Shown piece after piece: positions 1 to 8,174 of a stretch of 64,000 bases of DNA. Origin of the DNA: Ruegeria atlantica (GTDB taxonomy: Bacteria > Pseudomonadota > Alphaproteobacteria > Rhodobacterales > Rhodobacteraceae); the NCBI RefSeq assembly GCF_013032505.1, contig NZ_WQCG01000001.1, forward strand, positions 682,001-746,000. Reading direction: 5' to 3'. The translations under genes and the position numbers were made by a program. The notes under the pieces were generated by a model. That model was not told where the DNA came from. It did no database searches and was given only the letters and a program-made list of their open reading frames with translations. The number at the start of each line of letters is the position of its first letter. The stretch's first letter is position 1.

Positions 1-279
1 GGGCTTTGCTGCAACTTTCTTACGAGCTACAGGCTTGGGTTTGGCGACCGCTTTGGGCTTCGCCTTTGCGACTGGTTTTGCCTTGGGCGCAGGTTTTGCC
101 GTTGGTGCAACCGGTGTCGGGGCCGATGCGGATACGTGCAGGGCACTAACCGACACAAACGGCAACTCCATCGCCGAACGGGTCAAAATCTGCATAATTT
201 TCATCTGGTTGCTAACCGCATAGCCTGCCATTCGGATGGCTGCTGCCTGAAACTCCAGCGGTTGGGAAATTGGATTCAT
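1..279 (-). CDS. Lys/Ala/Pro-rich small protein, partial (C-terminus outside window)
   Basis: Reads leftwards from an ATG at 279, preceded by a good Shine-Dalgarno (AGGAGAA); 93 codons are visible and the frame is still open at the edge. Residues 1-40 look like a short amphipathic helical segment with many Met and Gln. From about residue 53 the chain becomes a low-complexity tail of repeated K-P, A-K and V-A units, resembling histone H1-like or phasin-type tails that bind DNA or polymer granules. I do not recognise the family. A granule- or nucleoid-associated protein is only an inference from composition. A 14-bp perfect palindrome lies 59 bp upstream of the start. Confidence 0.65.
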   Translation of the reverse strand, partial: MNPISQPLEFQAAAIRMAGYAVSNQMKIMQILTRSAMELPFVSVSALHVSASAPTPVAPTAKPAPKAKPVAKAKPKAVAKPKPVARKKVAAKP

Positions 280-557
280 ACGTTAGTTCTCCTCTGAAAG
301 CGATGCAGCCTGCAAAAGAGTAAAAAGACCTGCCCGTCCCGAATATTCGGGCGGATCAAGCGGTCATGAAGTCCTGAGCGTCGCACGTCTCAGCTTCCTT
401 TCAGTGTGGCTGGCGTACGAACAGAAATTCGCCAGCCACGGCTGCATTCCGCATCAGTGTAACGTGAACTACTGTGCGAATGCAGCACGAATTGCCGCGC
501 TGCGGCGGAAAACCGCTTTTAGTCTAGTATTGATACTTTATTGATCCACCCTGCCCA
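280..557. other. Intergenic region with a palindrome and two hairpins
   Basis: No gene is seen here. The stretch holds a perfect 14-bp palindrome CCCGAATATTCGGG (338-351), a bulged hairpin at about 367-397, and a perfect 10-bp stem (406-415 with 430-439, 14-nt loop). It lies between folE2, which ends at 558 reading leftwards, and the start of the Lys-rich gene at 279. The 10-bp stem could therefore be the folE2 terminator, although no T-tract follows it, and the palindrome could be an operator for the Lys-rich gene. These roles are inferred from position only. Confidence 0.4.
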
Positions 558-1661
558 TCACCCGACGTGGAACAGGGTGGTGAACAACCGTGGGTCAAGA
601 CTGGGCGATACAAAGGTCGGACCTTCGGTCAGAACCGAAACCGCATCATGGCTGTGCAGGCTTTCCTGATGGCTTGCGACCACACGGAAATCACCGATAT
701 GGTGATCGGCCAGCAGCTCGGCACAGAACAGGCGGGCTGCATCTTCGACAAAGATCGGGTTGGCCGCGTTAAGTTCGGCAAAGGCCTGCTCGTCCTCACG
801 TTTGACCATTACCTGAGTCTCTGTCGGCACAGCACGGCGGCAAATGGCGATCAGATCCTCGAACCACAGACAATCTGTGTCGCAATCGACCACAACCGAA
901 ATCCGAGCTACTGAGCGCTGAGAATGCGGAGTCGCCAGTTGTCCGCGCGTCGAACGCGCATGTTCGCTAAGCTCCAGCGAACAGGGGCAGGTCGAGGAAT
1001 AGACGTAATCCAAATGCATAATCTTCTGGCGCACACCACCCTGTTCGACCAGCTCCAACGCGATGTCGTAATACTGGTACCCCTCCAGACCGGACCGCAG
1101 GCTTTGCACCCGGTCGGGGTAGGAAAACCGCATCTGAATGCGCGCATCAAAGCTGTCCAGATCGGTCATGTAGTCATCCAGCGCGGCCTCCATAACCTCA
1201 AAGCTGAATGTCCGTTCGGCGTGCTTGTAGAACGAGCGCATGATCCGGGACATATTGATGCCCTTCTTTTCAGCATCAAGGCTGACAGTGCCAGTAACCG
1301 AGGTCTCAAGCGCCAGATCATCGCCATTCTTGCGGTGAAATCGGATCGGCAGACGGAAGTTCGAGATACCAACATGCTGGATTTGCTGCTTGGCGCCCCG
1401 GATCAGGCTGGACGGGCCATTCTGCAGATCCGGCAAGGTCGCGCGATACGCACTGTCAACGGTAAAGCCTTCTGGGTACTCGCGCGACAGAGACGGATAG
1501 TTTACGGGCACCAGACCAGGAACAAGACGCGCAATTGCCGGGTCAAGCTGGCTGATCTCGGCCTCGGTCGCGGACTCGGCCCATTTGCGCAATGTCTTCA
1601 ACGCGGCTGCGGCTTCGTCATTGTCGGGCATATCCTCAATGTCGCGGGAGTGCACGTTCAT
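558..1661 (-). CDS. folE2: GTP cyclohydrolase FolE2 (type IB)
   Basis: Converts GTP to 7,8-dihydroneopterin triphosphate, the first step of folate synthesis (and of queuosine in some bacteria), in the cytoplasm. The 367-residue length and the tunnelling-fold sequence fit the FolE2 family, which is unrelated in sequence to zinc-dependent FolE. Visible family marks are the EKKGINMSR segment (131-139), the STCPCS cluster (Cys225, Cys227) followed by SEHA, and the PHSQRS motif near residue 245. FolE2 enzymes can use metals other than zinc, and in several bacteria they substitute for FolE when zinc is scarce; whether that applies here cannot be read from the sequence. Transcribed alone, downstream of metZ on the same strand with a 169-bp gap. 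Confidence 0.95.
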   Translation of the reverse strand: MNVHSRDIEDMPDNDEAAAALKTLRKWAESATEAEISQLDPAIARLVPGLVPVNYPSLSREYPEGFTVDSAYRATLPDLQNGPSSLIRGAKQQIQHVGISNFRLPIRFHRKNGDDLALETSVTGTVSLDAEKKGINMSRIMRSFYKHAERTFSFEVMEAALDDYMTDLDSFDARIQMRFSYPDRVQSLRSGLEGYQYYDIALELVEQGGVRQKIMHLDYVYSSTCPCSLELSEHARSTRGQLATPHSQRSVARISVVVDCDTDCLWFEDLIAICRRAVPTETQVMVKREDEQAFAELNAANPIFVEDAARLFCAELLADHHIGDFRVVASHQESLHSHDAVSVLTEGPTFVSPSLDPRLFTTLFHVG

Positions 1662-1830
1662 CGATCGGGTTCCTCGGTTGGTCGCCGGACATTATTCGGG
1701 CTCGGCTTGCTTTCCAGTTTAGCTTTATACGCTGAAAAACACAGCCCGGATCGAAATTCGGCGAAAAACGCATGACTTACGTCATTTTCACCTAGGTTCG
1801 ACCCGGTTTTCAGTAAACCGCTGCGGCAAG

Positions 1831-3021
1831 TTAACGTTGCGACACGTCCAGCGCGTGTTTGATGTCTGCAAGCAGGTCGCCCGCATCCTCCAAACCGACG
1901 GAAAAGCGGATCAAGCCCGGTGTGATGCCCAATTCGTCCTTCTGATCGTCGCTCAGACGCTGATGCGTAGTCGTTGCGGGGTGTGTCGCGATTGACTTGG
2001 CATCGCCCAGATTGTTCGAGATGACGGGGATCGTCAGCGCGTTCAGGAACGCAAACGCCGCGTGCTTGCCGCCCTTGATATCCAGCGAAAGGACCGTTCC
2101 GCCTTTACCGCCCAATTGGGTTTGCACCAACGCGTTTTGCGCATGGGTCTTCAAACCCGGATAGAGCGTGCGTTCCAGCGCCGTATGCCCCTCCAGAGCT
2201 TCGGCAATGGTCTGCGCCGTCTCGGCCTGCGCGTTCACGCGCAGAGCCATCGTTTCCAGCCCCTTCAGCATGATCCACGCATTGAACGGGCTCAACGCAC
2301 CGCCAGTGTGCTTAAGGTAGGGCTCAACCGTTCCCCGGATGAAGTCCTTGGTACCAATTATGACACCACCCAGAGCTCGCCCCTGCCCGTCAATGTGCTT
2401 GGTCGCGGAATAGACGACAACATCTGCACCCTGCTCGATTGCGCGCGAGAAGACGGGCGTGGAAAAGACATTGTCCACGATCACGACCGCACCGACCGCA
2501 TGGGCCAGTTCGGCAACCGCAGAAATATCGATCACCTCGAGCGTCGGGTTTGACATGGATTCAAAGAAGACGGCTTTGGTCTCTGGCCGGATGGCAGCTT
2601 TCCAGGCCCCCAGATCGGTGCCGTCGACAAAGGTAACGTCTACACCATAGCGGGTCAGGATGTTTTCAAGAATGTACAGGCAGGACCCAAACAGAGCCTT
2701 GGCCGACACCACATGATCGCCAGCCTGCAGCATCGAGGTCAGCGCCGCATTCACCGCAGCCATACCTGACGCGGTTGCAAAGGCATCCTCGCCGCCTTCC
2801 AGCGCCGCAATGCGCTGTTCGAACATGGAAACGGTCGGGTTGCCATAGCGAGCATAGATGAACTCATCCGGGCCGGTCTCGATGAACCGTGCTTCGGCCT
2901 GCTCGGCAGTCTCATACACAAAGCCCTGCGTCAGAAAGATCGCCTCGCTGACTTCGTTATATTGGCTACGGCGGGTGCCGCCATGGACGGCTTGGGTGCG
3001 TTTGTTCCAGCTCTCGCTCAT
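1831..3021 (-). CDS. metZ: O-succinylhomoserine sulfhydrylase MetZ
   Basis: PLP enzyme of methionine synthesis that makes homocysteine directly from O-succinylhomoserine and sulfide. The 396-residue chain has the Cys/Met-metabolism PLP fold: YARYGNPT (56-63) for cofactor phosphate binding, the SNPTLEV loop (157-163), Asp183 in IVDN, and the PLP lysine Lys208 in SATKHIDG. MetZ and cystathionine gamma-synthase are close relatives; the direct-sulfhydrylation assignment rests on the N-terminal sequence and on the SAM-II riboswitch just upstream, which is typical of alphaproteobacterial metZ and metA. The ATG at 3021 follows a GAGAGGAATGAG leader. Confidence 0.93.
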   Translation of the reverse strand: MSESWNKRTQAVHGGTRRSQYNEVSEAIFLTQGFVYETAEQAEARFIETGPDEFIYARYGNPTVSMFEQRIAALEGGEDAFATASGMAAVNAALTSMLQAGDHVVSAKALFGSCLYILENILTRYGVDVTFVDGTDLGAWKAAIRPETKAVFFESMSNPTLEVIDISAVAELAHAVGAVVIVDNVFSTPVFSRAIEQGADVVVYSATKHIDGQGRALGGVIIGTKDFIRGTVEPYLKHTGGALSPFNAWIMLKGLETMALRVNAQAETAQTIAEALEGHTALERTLYPGLKTHAQNALVQTQLGGKGGTVLSLDIKGGKHAAFAFLNALTIPVISNNLGDAKSIATHPATTTHQRLSDDQKDELGITPGLIRFSVGLEDAGDLLADIKHALDVSQR

Positions 3022-3056
3022 CTCATTCCTCTCGACCCTTGTCTGGCAAGGGCAAC

Positions 3057-3089
3057 AAAAAAACCCCAGACGCGGTCAAGCGAAAGGGG
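3057..3089 (-). terminator. Probable riboswitch-linked intrinsic terminator before metZ
   Basis: On the minus strand the aptamer is followed by a stem with outer CCCC/GGGG and inner CGC/GCG pairs (3x3 internal loop) and then seven T residues (3063-3057), all before the metZ start. A short GGTCA at the 3' edge of the aptamer can pair with TGACC in the terminator loop. The region could therefore switch between read-through and termination. A second small hairpin (CCCTTG/CAAGGG, 3036-3052) lies next to the ribosome binding site. Confidence 0.55.
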
Positions 3090-3102
3090 CCTTTCATCCT
3101 GA

Positions 3103-3155
3103 CCTTTTAGCGGTGTTGTTTAGCGTGGCCCGCAATCCGGTAACAAATCGCCACG
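3103..3155 (-). promoter_or_regulatory. SAM-II riboswitch aptamer
   Basis: Reading the minus strand, this 53-nt segment carries the SAM-II (metA motif) consensus: CGTGGC (P1), then GATTTG, ACCGGATTGC, GCCACG closing P1, an A-rich linker, and the conserved 3' element GCTAAAAGG that forms the pseudoknot. It sits 82 nt upstream of metZ, the usual target. SAM binding is expected to lower metZ expression. The match was made by eye against the known family pattern, not with a covariance model. Confidence 0.88.
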
Positions 3156-3285
3156 TAGCTTCTGCGACGCAAATACGCCGCGCGTCCTTGGCCGTCAAGT
3201 CCGCTTGCCATGTGTCACGCTTTCGTAACCGCCTCTTGCCGATTGCTCAGAATACATCATGATTTCGTCAACCTAAGGAGGCACT

Positions 3286-3975
3286 ATGATCGATCTGTAT
3301 TTCTGGCCCACGCCGAATGGTTGGAAGGCATCCATCGCTTTGGAAGAGATGGAGCTGCCTTACACCACCCACCTGATCAATATCGGCAAGGGTGATCAGT
3401 TCGACCCCGAGTTCCTTAAAATCGCCCCCAACAATCGCATGCCCGCAATCGTCGACCCCGACGGGCCCGACGGCGCACCGATCTCGGTTTTTGAGAGCGG
3501 CGCGATCCTGATGTACCTGGCCCGCAAGACAGGTCGCTTTTACGGCAACACCGAGCGTGACCGGATCGCAGTCGAGGAATGGCTGATGTGGCAGATGGGC
3601 GGCGTCGGCCCGATGGCTGGTCAGGCGCATCATTTCCTGAAGTACGCGCCGCAACTGGACCCGCCGCAGGACCTGCCTTACCCCAAAGACCGATACCGGT
3701 CGGAGGTTGCACGCTTGTATGGGGTGCTGGATCGTCGGCTGTCTGAAAACGAATACGTCGCGGGCGATTTCTATTCCATCGCCGACATGTCAATCTGGGG
3801 CTGGGCCAGCCTGTGGGAGGGTCAGCAGCAGGTTTTAGACGATAAACCCCACTTTACCCGCTGGCTCGAAACGCTTAGCGACCGCCCCGGCGTTAAGGCC
3901 GGACGCGCGCTACATGCCGAGTTACGTGGAGACCATCGGGACAAGCAATCGCAGGGGGTCTTGTTCAAACGGTGA
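3286..3975 (+). CDS. Glutathione S-transferase family protein, YfcG/Ure2p-like
   Basis: A 229-residue two-domain GST. The thioredoxin-like N-terminal domain includes WPTPNGWK (residues 7-14), the glutathione-binding RMPAIVD loop with the conserved cis-proline, and ESGAILMYLA. It is followed by the all-helical C-terminal domain. The sequence resembles the bacterial Ure2p-like/YfcG group, whose members often act as glutathione-dependent disulfide reductases rather than classical transferases. The ATG follows AAGGAGGCACT, an excellent ribosome binding site. It is divergent from metZ and convergent with the Hint-domain gene. The substrate cannot be told from sequence. Confidence 0.88.
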   Translation: MIDLYFWPTPNGWKASIALEEMELPYTTHLINIGKGDQFDPEFLKIAPNNRMPAIVDPDGPDGAPISVFESGAILMYLARKTGRFYGNTERDRIAVEEWLMWQMGGVGPMAGQAHHFLKYAPQLDPPQDLPYPKDRYRSEVARLYGVLDRRLSENEYVAGDFYSIADMSIWGWASLWEGQQQVLDDKPHFTRWLETLSDRPGVKAGRALHAELRGDHRDKQSQGVLFKR

Positions 3976-3989
3976 AACGACTTGAAGAC

Positions 3990-5105
3990 CTACCGCATGT
4001 ATTGCGAAATCACCATTGCAGCTTCGTGTTTTCTGAGGACCTTCGCTGCGGTTGGTCCGTACCCCCACGGCAAGCTTTCAAAAATGTCAGGGAAGATTTC
4101 AGCGAGTTCCAATTGCGCTTCATGCGCCATGCCCTTTAACGCGATATCCCCTGGAAACAGACTTTCCGTATATGCGCCGTTTGACACCACAATCTCGTGC
4201 TTGTCGAAAATAAAGTGGTAATAGACGACACGGCAAGAATCCGAGACAACCTCAACCCCCGGCAGATCTAACAGGAACTTCGCGGGTACCAGAACGTCTG
4301 CATCCTCAAAAAGCAATTCCAGCCCGGCAGCAGAAACAAGTATCCGGTGGTTGGGCGACACAAAAAGGTCGGATGCTGGCAATCCTTGGCCCAATGCTCC
4401 TTTGGCAATTCTAACGGGCTTCAGATAGCATTTATCAGCACGCGAGACATCAACCGACCGTGATCCGATCCACTTGATCTCTTTAGCCTGCCCCTCAGCG
4501 GTCAAAACCAGATCGCCGACCTCAAGCATTTCAACAGCCTTTTCACCTGACGGTGTCCCGATCAGCGTGCCCTGAACGAAACAAGGGACGTCAACGATTG
4601 CATCCGGATCTGTCGTATCCGGCGCGTTGTCCGGTGTCACATTTGACGGGGTAGAATCGTAAGCAACGCCCGGCACCAACGGTTCAGAGGTTATGTAACC
4701 CGCAAGAACGCCGTCCACTTCAACCCTGTATACGGTTATTGTACCGCCATCGGGATCTGCAAGCGCATAGGACTCTTCAAGATAGATGTTCCCGTTTTCG
4801 GTAAGGCCGGAAATTGGATTGCCGTCCAGATCTGTAACAAGACCTTGTTGGGTCAGGTCATCCCCGATTTCGTTGTTGAAACGGTCTCCATTGAAATCCG
4901 TACCATTGTCAGGGTCACCGTTGATAAGCGGCGGTGGCCCGGGTTCGTCCTCAACATTGAATACGCGCCGGTCTGTGCTGGGATCGTAGGTTGGTGACAG
5001 CGTGACTGTACCAAAACCAAACACCGTCACCGATATGACGTCAGGCGAGTAACCTATGTAGGAATAGTTTGCCACGTGAAACCTCGGACCAATTACGGTG
5101 CTCAA
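3990..5105 (-). CDS. Stand-alone Hint (Hedgehog/intein) domain protein
   Basis: A 371-residue protein. The N-terminal 170 residues are acidic and rich in Asp, Asn, Gly and Pro (for example DPDNGTDFNGD, 64-74), resembling a calcium-binding or surface-exposed spacer. From Cys175 (VPCFVQGTLI) begins a Hint domain of the Hint_2 type: the catalytic-type Cys, GDLVLTAEG, the SPNHRIL block with His253, and a C-terminal VVYYHFIFDKHEIV block. Such proteins are common in Rhodobacterales, often at the end of secreted repeat proteins, and autoproteolysis or protein ligation is suspected but not shown. No N-terminal signal peptide is visible. Convergent with the upstream GST gene. Confidence 0.85.
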   Translation of the reverse strand: MSTVIGPRFHVANYSYIGYSPDVISVTVFGFGTVTLSPTYDPSTDRRVFNVEDEPGPPPLINGDPDNGTDFNGDRFNNEIGDDLTQQGLVTDLDGNPISGLTENGNIYLEESYALADPDGGTITVYRVEVDGVLAGYITSEPLVPGVAYDSTPSNVTPDNAPDTTDPDAIVDVPCFVQGTLIGTPSGEKAVEMLEVGDLVLTAEGQAKEIKWIGSRSVDVSRADKCYLKPVRIAKGALGQGLPASDLFVSPNHRILVSAAGLELLFEDADVLVPAKFLLDLPGVEVVSDSCRVVYYHFIFDKHEIVVSNGAYTESLFPGDIALKGMAHEAQLELAEIFPDIFESLPWGYGPTAAKVLRKHEAAMVISQYMR

Positions 5106-5198
5106 TGTTCATCGATCAGGATGCCTTGTGTCCATCAGTTTCTGCGACGGTCCTTCAAAATGCAAATATTCGATTTTTAGTGCATCTTTTCTGCCAGA

Positions 5199-5560
5199 TT
5201 ATACAGCCTCCCCCCGCACCAACACATCCAACATCCCCGAAATATCCTCGATCTCTTCAGCGATCACATGGGTCACCGAATGCGCCCGCTGCATCCGACC
5301 GGTGACCTTCAGCAACCGCCCTGAGATCACCGCGCGGCGAAACTGCTCGTAGATCTTGCGCCAAACCACCACATTCACGATGCCGGTCTCATCCTCAAGC
5401 GTGACAAAGATCACTCCCTTCGCTGTGCCCGGCCTCTGCCGTAGGATCACCAGCCCCGCAACGGTCACCAGCGCCCCTTCGGGCGGGTCATCCAACCGAT
5501 TGGCGGGCAAGCATGCAGGCGGGCGCGGCCAGGTCCGGTCCGAAGATGCAGGGCGGGAAG
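5199..5560 (-). pseudogene. Remnant of dnaE2 (error-prone DNA polymerase III alpha), C-terminal OB region
   Basis: The frame contains the stretch VTVAGLVILRQRPGTAKG and then FVTLEDETG with NVVVW, which is the characteristic OB-fold segment near the C-terminus of DnaE2 polymerases. Only about 120 codons are recognisable; the polymerase, PHP and thumb domains (nearly 1000 residues) are absent. The remnant also stops early, right after EDISGML. Upstream of about 5560 the frame is not recognisable as DnaE2. This is therefore a decayed fragment rather than a functional gene. In related genomes dnaE2 normally follows imuA and imuB; neither is present here. Confidence 0.75.
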
Positions 5561-5634
5561 ACAACACAATCATGAGAACAAAAATAGAACATACGCAAGG
5601 AAAGTCCATAGGCGGCGTGACGAGTCGCAAATGA

Positions 5635-6023
<389 letters not shown>

Positions 6024-6024
<1 letters not shown>

Positions 6025-6767
6025 TGCACTCCAAAGCGCCGCGCCAACCCGAACGCCTCTGGCATCGTCGGGCACGCGGCGCGCTGCTGGCACTATTTTC
6101 GGGGCTGGCAGGCGTGTCTCCATCAATTGCCGACACGATAACAATCGCTCGTTTCATAGAGCCCACCACACGCTATGCCCACGGGGTTTTAGGTGACAAT
6201 ATAGAGTACGGCGCACTAGAGCTGACCGTTAACGATGAGGTGTTCACCGTTCGCCTGCCTCCCGACAGAGTATTTGAAGACCTCGCCCCGCGGCTAGCAG
6301 ATGTAGACGCGGATGGCAAAAGCGAGGTCATCGTCGTCGAATCTCACAATCAAACAGGCGCTCAGCTGGCCATATACAACTCGCGCGGAGAAAAGATTGC
6401 CGCGACGCCCCATATCGGCACTCGCTATCGCTGGCTCGCGCCGGTCGGCGCGGCCGATCTGGACGGCGACGGTAACGTCGAGATCGCCTATGTCGATCGC
6501 CCGCATTTGGCCAAAACCCTGCGCATCTGGCGCTTTGCCGACGGCGAGCTTACCGAAATCGCGTCTCTGCCTAATCTCACAAATCACCGCATTGGAGAGG
6601 ACTATATCTCCGGCGGCCTGCGCAATTGCAGCGGCACTCCGGAACTGATCCTTGCCAGTGGAAACTGGAAACGCATAGTCAGCGTCTCATACGAAAACGG
6701 CTGGGCCGAAACCGACCTCGCCCCCTTTACGGGCCCCAAAAGCCTAAAGCGCGCGCTGACCTGCTGA
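6024..6767 (+). CDS. Secreted FG-GAP/VCBS repeat protein
   Basis: A 247-residue protein with an Arg-rich n-region, a hydrophobic core (19-30) and a likely signal-peptidase site after SPSIA (residue 36). Two calcium-binding-type repeats are clear: DVDADGKSE (93-101) and DLDGDGNVE (145-153), each followed by a beta strand, as in FG-GAP/VCBS beta-propellers. Only a partial propeller would fit in this length. The gene begins inside the stop codon of fdxE (TGATG), so it is translationally coupled to a ferredoxin although its product should be periplasmic. No function is recognised. Similar proteins occur beside fdxE-type ferredoxins in roseobacters as far as I recall; this was not checked. Confidence 0.8.
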
Positions 6768-6837
6768 TCTGTCCAATAATGTACTTGGGGTGTAAGGCCT
6801 CGGGCCAAGGGGCAAAGCACCCTGCCTCGTTAACTGA

Positions 6838-8100
6838 TCACAGTGCCCGCCAGCCGATATCCCGGCGATAAAAGCCTTCTGGCCAATCCACGCCCTCAAC
6901 CATCGCGTAAGCCCGATCCCGAGCCTTCTGCAAGGTCTCGCCGCGGGCGGTTACATTCAACACGCGCCCGCCTGCTGCCTGCACCTGCCCCTCAGAGGTC
7001 TTGGTGCCGGCGTGAAAGACCATGTTACTGCTATCTTCAGGAAGAGCGTCCAAGCCCCTGATCGCGGTCCCTTTTTCATAAGATCCAGGATAGCCTTGCG
7101 CCGCCATCACAACCGTCATTGCATGATCGTTGGCCCAGTTAACCTGCGTTTCGCTCAAACGCCCCTCGGCCGCAGCATGAAGCAAATCCAGCACCTGCGC
7201 GCCAAGGCGCATCATCAGGACCTGGCATTCCGGGTCACCAAAACGGACGTTGTATTCAACCAACCTTGGCTGGTCGTCCTTGATCATCAGGCCCGCGTAC
7301 AAGACGCCCTGAAACGGCATGCCCCGGCGTTTCATCTCGGCCATGGTCGGACGCACGATTTCTTCCATCGCCCGCGCCTCAATCTCGGTGCTCAGAACGG
7401 GTGCAGGCGAATACGCCCCCATGCCGCCGGTATTCAGACCTGTGTCGCCCTCGCCTACGCGTTTGTGGTCCTGTGCCGTGCCGATGGACAGGATGTCCTC
7501 ACCATCACACAGCACGAACAAGGACGCTTCCTCGCCCTCCATGAATTCCTCGATGACCACCTCGGCACCCGCGCCGCCGAATGCTCCGCCGAACATGTCA
7601 TCAATGGCGTCCAGCGCGGTTTTCTCATCCATTGCCACAATCACGCCTTTGCCTGCGGCCAGACCATCGGCTTTAACCACGATCGGCGCGCCCTGCTCGC
7701 GGATATAGACCTTGGCAGGTTCAGCTTCGGTGAAACGAGCATAAGCCGCCGTGGGCGCGTTCGAAGCGTCGCAGATTTCCTTGGTGAAACTCTTGGACGC
7801 TTCCAGCTGCGCGGCATCGGCAGACGGTCCAAAGACCAGCACACCTGCCTCGCGCAGGCGATCGGCAACGCCGGCGGCCAGAGGCGCTTCGGGGCCAACT
7901 ATCACGAAATCAATCGCGTTCTCTTCGGCAAAGCTGACAACCGCACCGCCATTCTCGATATCCAGCGCAGCACAATCAGCGATCTGCGCAATCCCGGCAT
8001 TTCCCGGTGCCACGATCAGACGGTCACACTTGGGGTTTTGCATCACAGCCCAGGCGAGGCTGTGTTCGCGCCCGCCGCTGCCGAGAATAAGGATGTTCAT
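6838..8100 (-). CDS. purD: Phosphoribosylamine--glycine ligase (GAR synthetase)
   Basis: Catalyses the second step of purine synthesis: 5-phosphoribosylamine + glycine + ATP to GAR. The 420-residue chain has the expected order. An N-terminal Rossmann-like domain begins with NILILGSGGREH, an ATP-grasp domain carries VVKADGLAAGKGV (about 140-152), and the purine-family signature RFGDPECQ lies near residue 287. Length is normal for monofunctional bacterial PurD. It is divergent from xseA with 74 bp between starts, an arrangement usual in this group. Confidence 0.97.
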   Translation of the reverse strand: MNILILGSGGREHSLAWAVMQNPKCDRLIVAPGNAGIAQIADCAALDIENGGAVVSFAEENAIDFVIVGPEAPLAAGVADRLREAGVLVFGPSADAAQLEASKSFTKEICDASNAPTAAYARFTEAEPAKVYIREQGAPIVVKADGLAAGKGVIVAMDEKTALDAIDDMFGGAFGGAGAEVVIEEFMEGEEASLFVLCDGEDILSIGTAQDHKRVGEGDTGLNTGGMGAYSPAPVLSTEIEARAMEEIVRPTMAEMKRRGMPFQGVLYAGLMIKDDQPRLVEYNVRFGDPECQVLMMRLGAQVLDLLHAAAEGRLSETQVNWANDHAMTVVMAAQGYPGSYEKGTAIRGLDALPEDSSNMVFHAGTKTSEGQVQAAGGRVLNVTARGETLQKARDRAYAMVEGVDWPEGFYRRDIGWRAL

Positions 8101-8174
8101 GAAGGTCTCCGATCTGCTTGGCCTCGCCTTCCGGGCGTTCTAAGCTGGCCGGGCATTTGACACAAGGCGCTGAA

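Noticed and set aside
924..1775. Long plus-strand reading frame (about 280 codons) opposite folE2
   Set aside because: It mirrors the folE2 codons on the other strand, resembles no family and has no credible ribosome binding site; a by-product of GC-rich coding DNA.
7012..8160. Long plus-strand frame (382 codons) opposite purD
   Set aside because: Antisense shadow of a clearly conserved gene; its composition (many His, Arg, Gln) is typical of such shadows.
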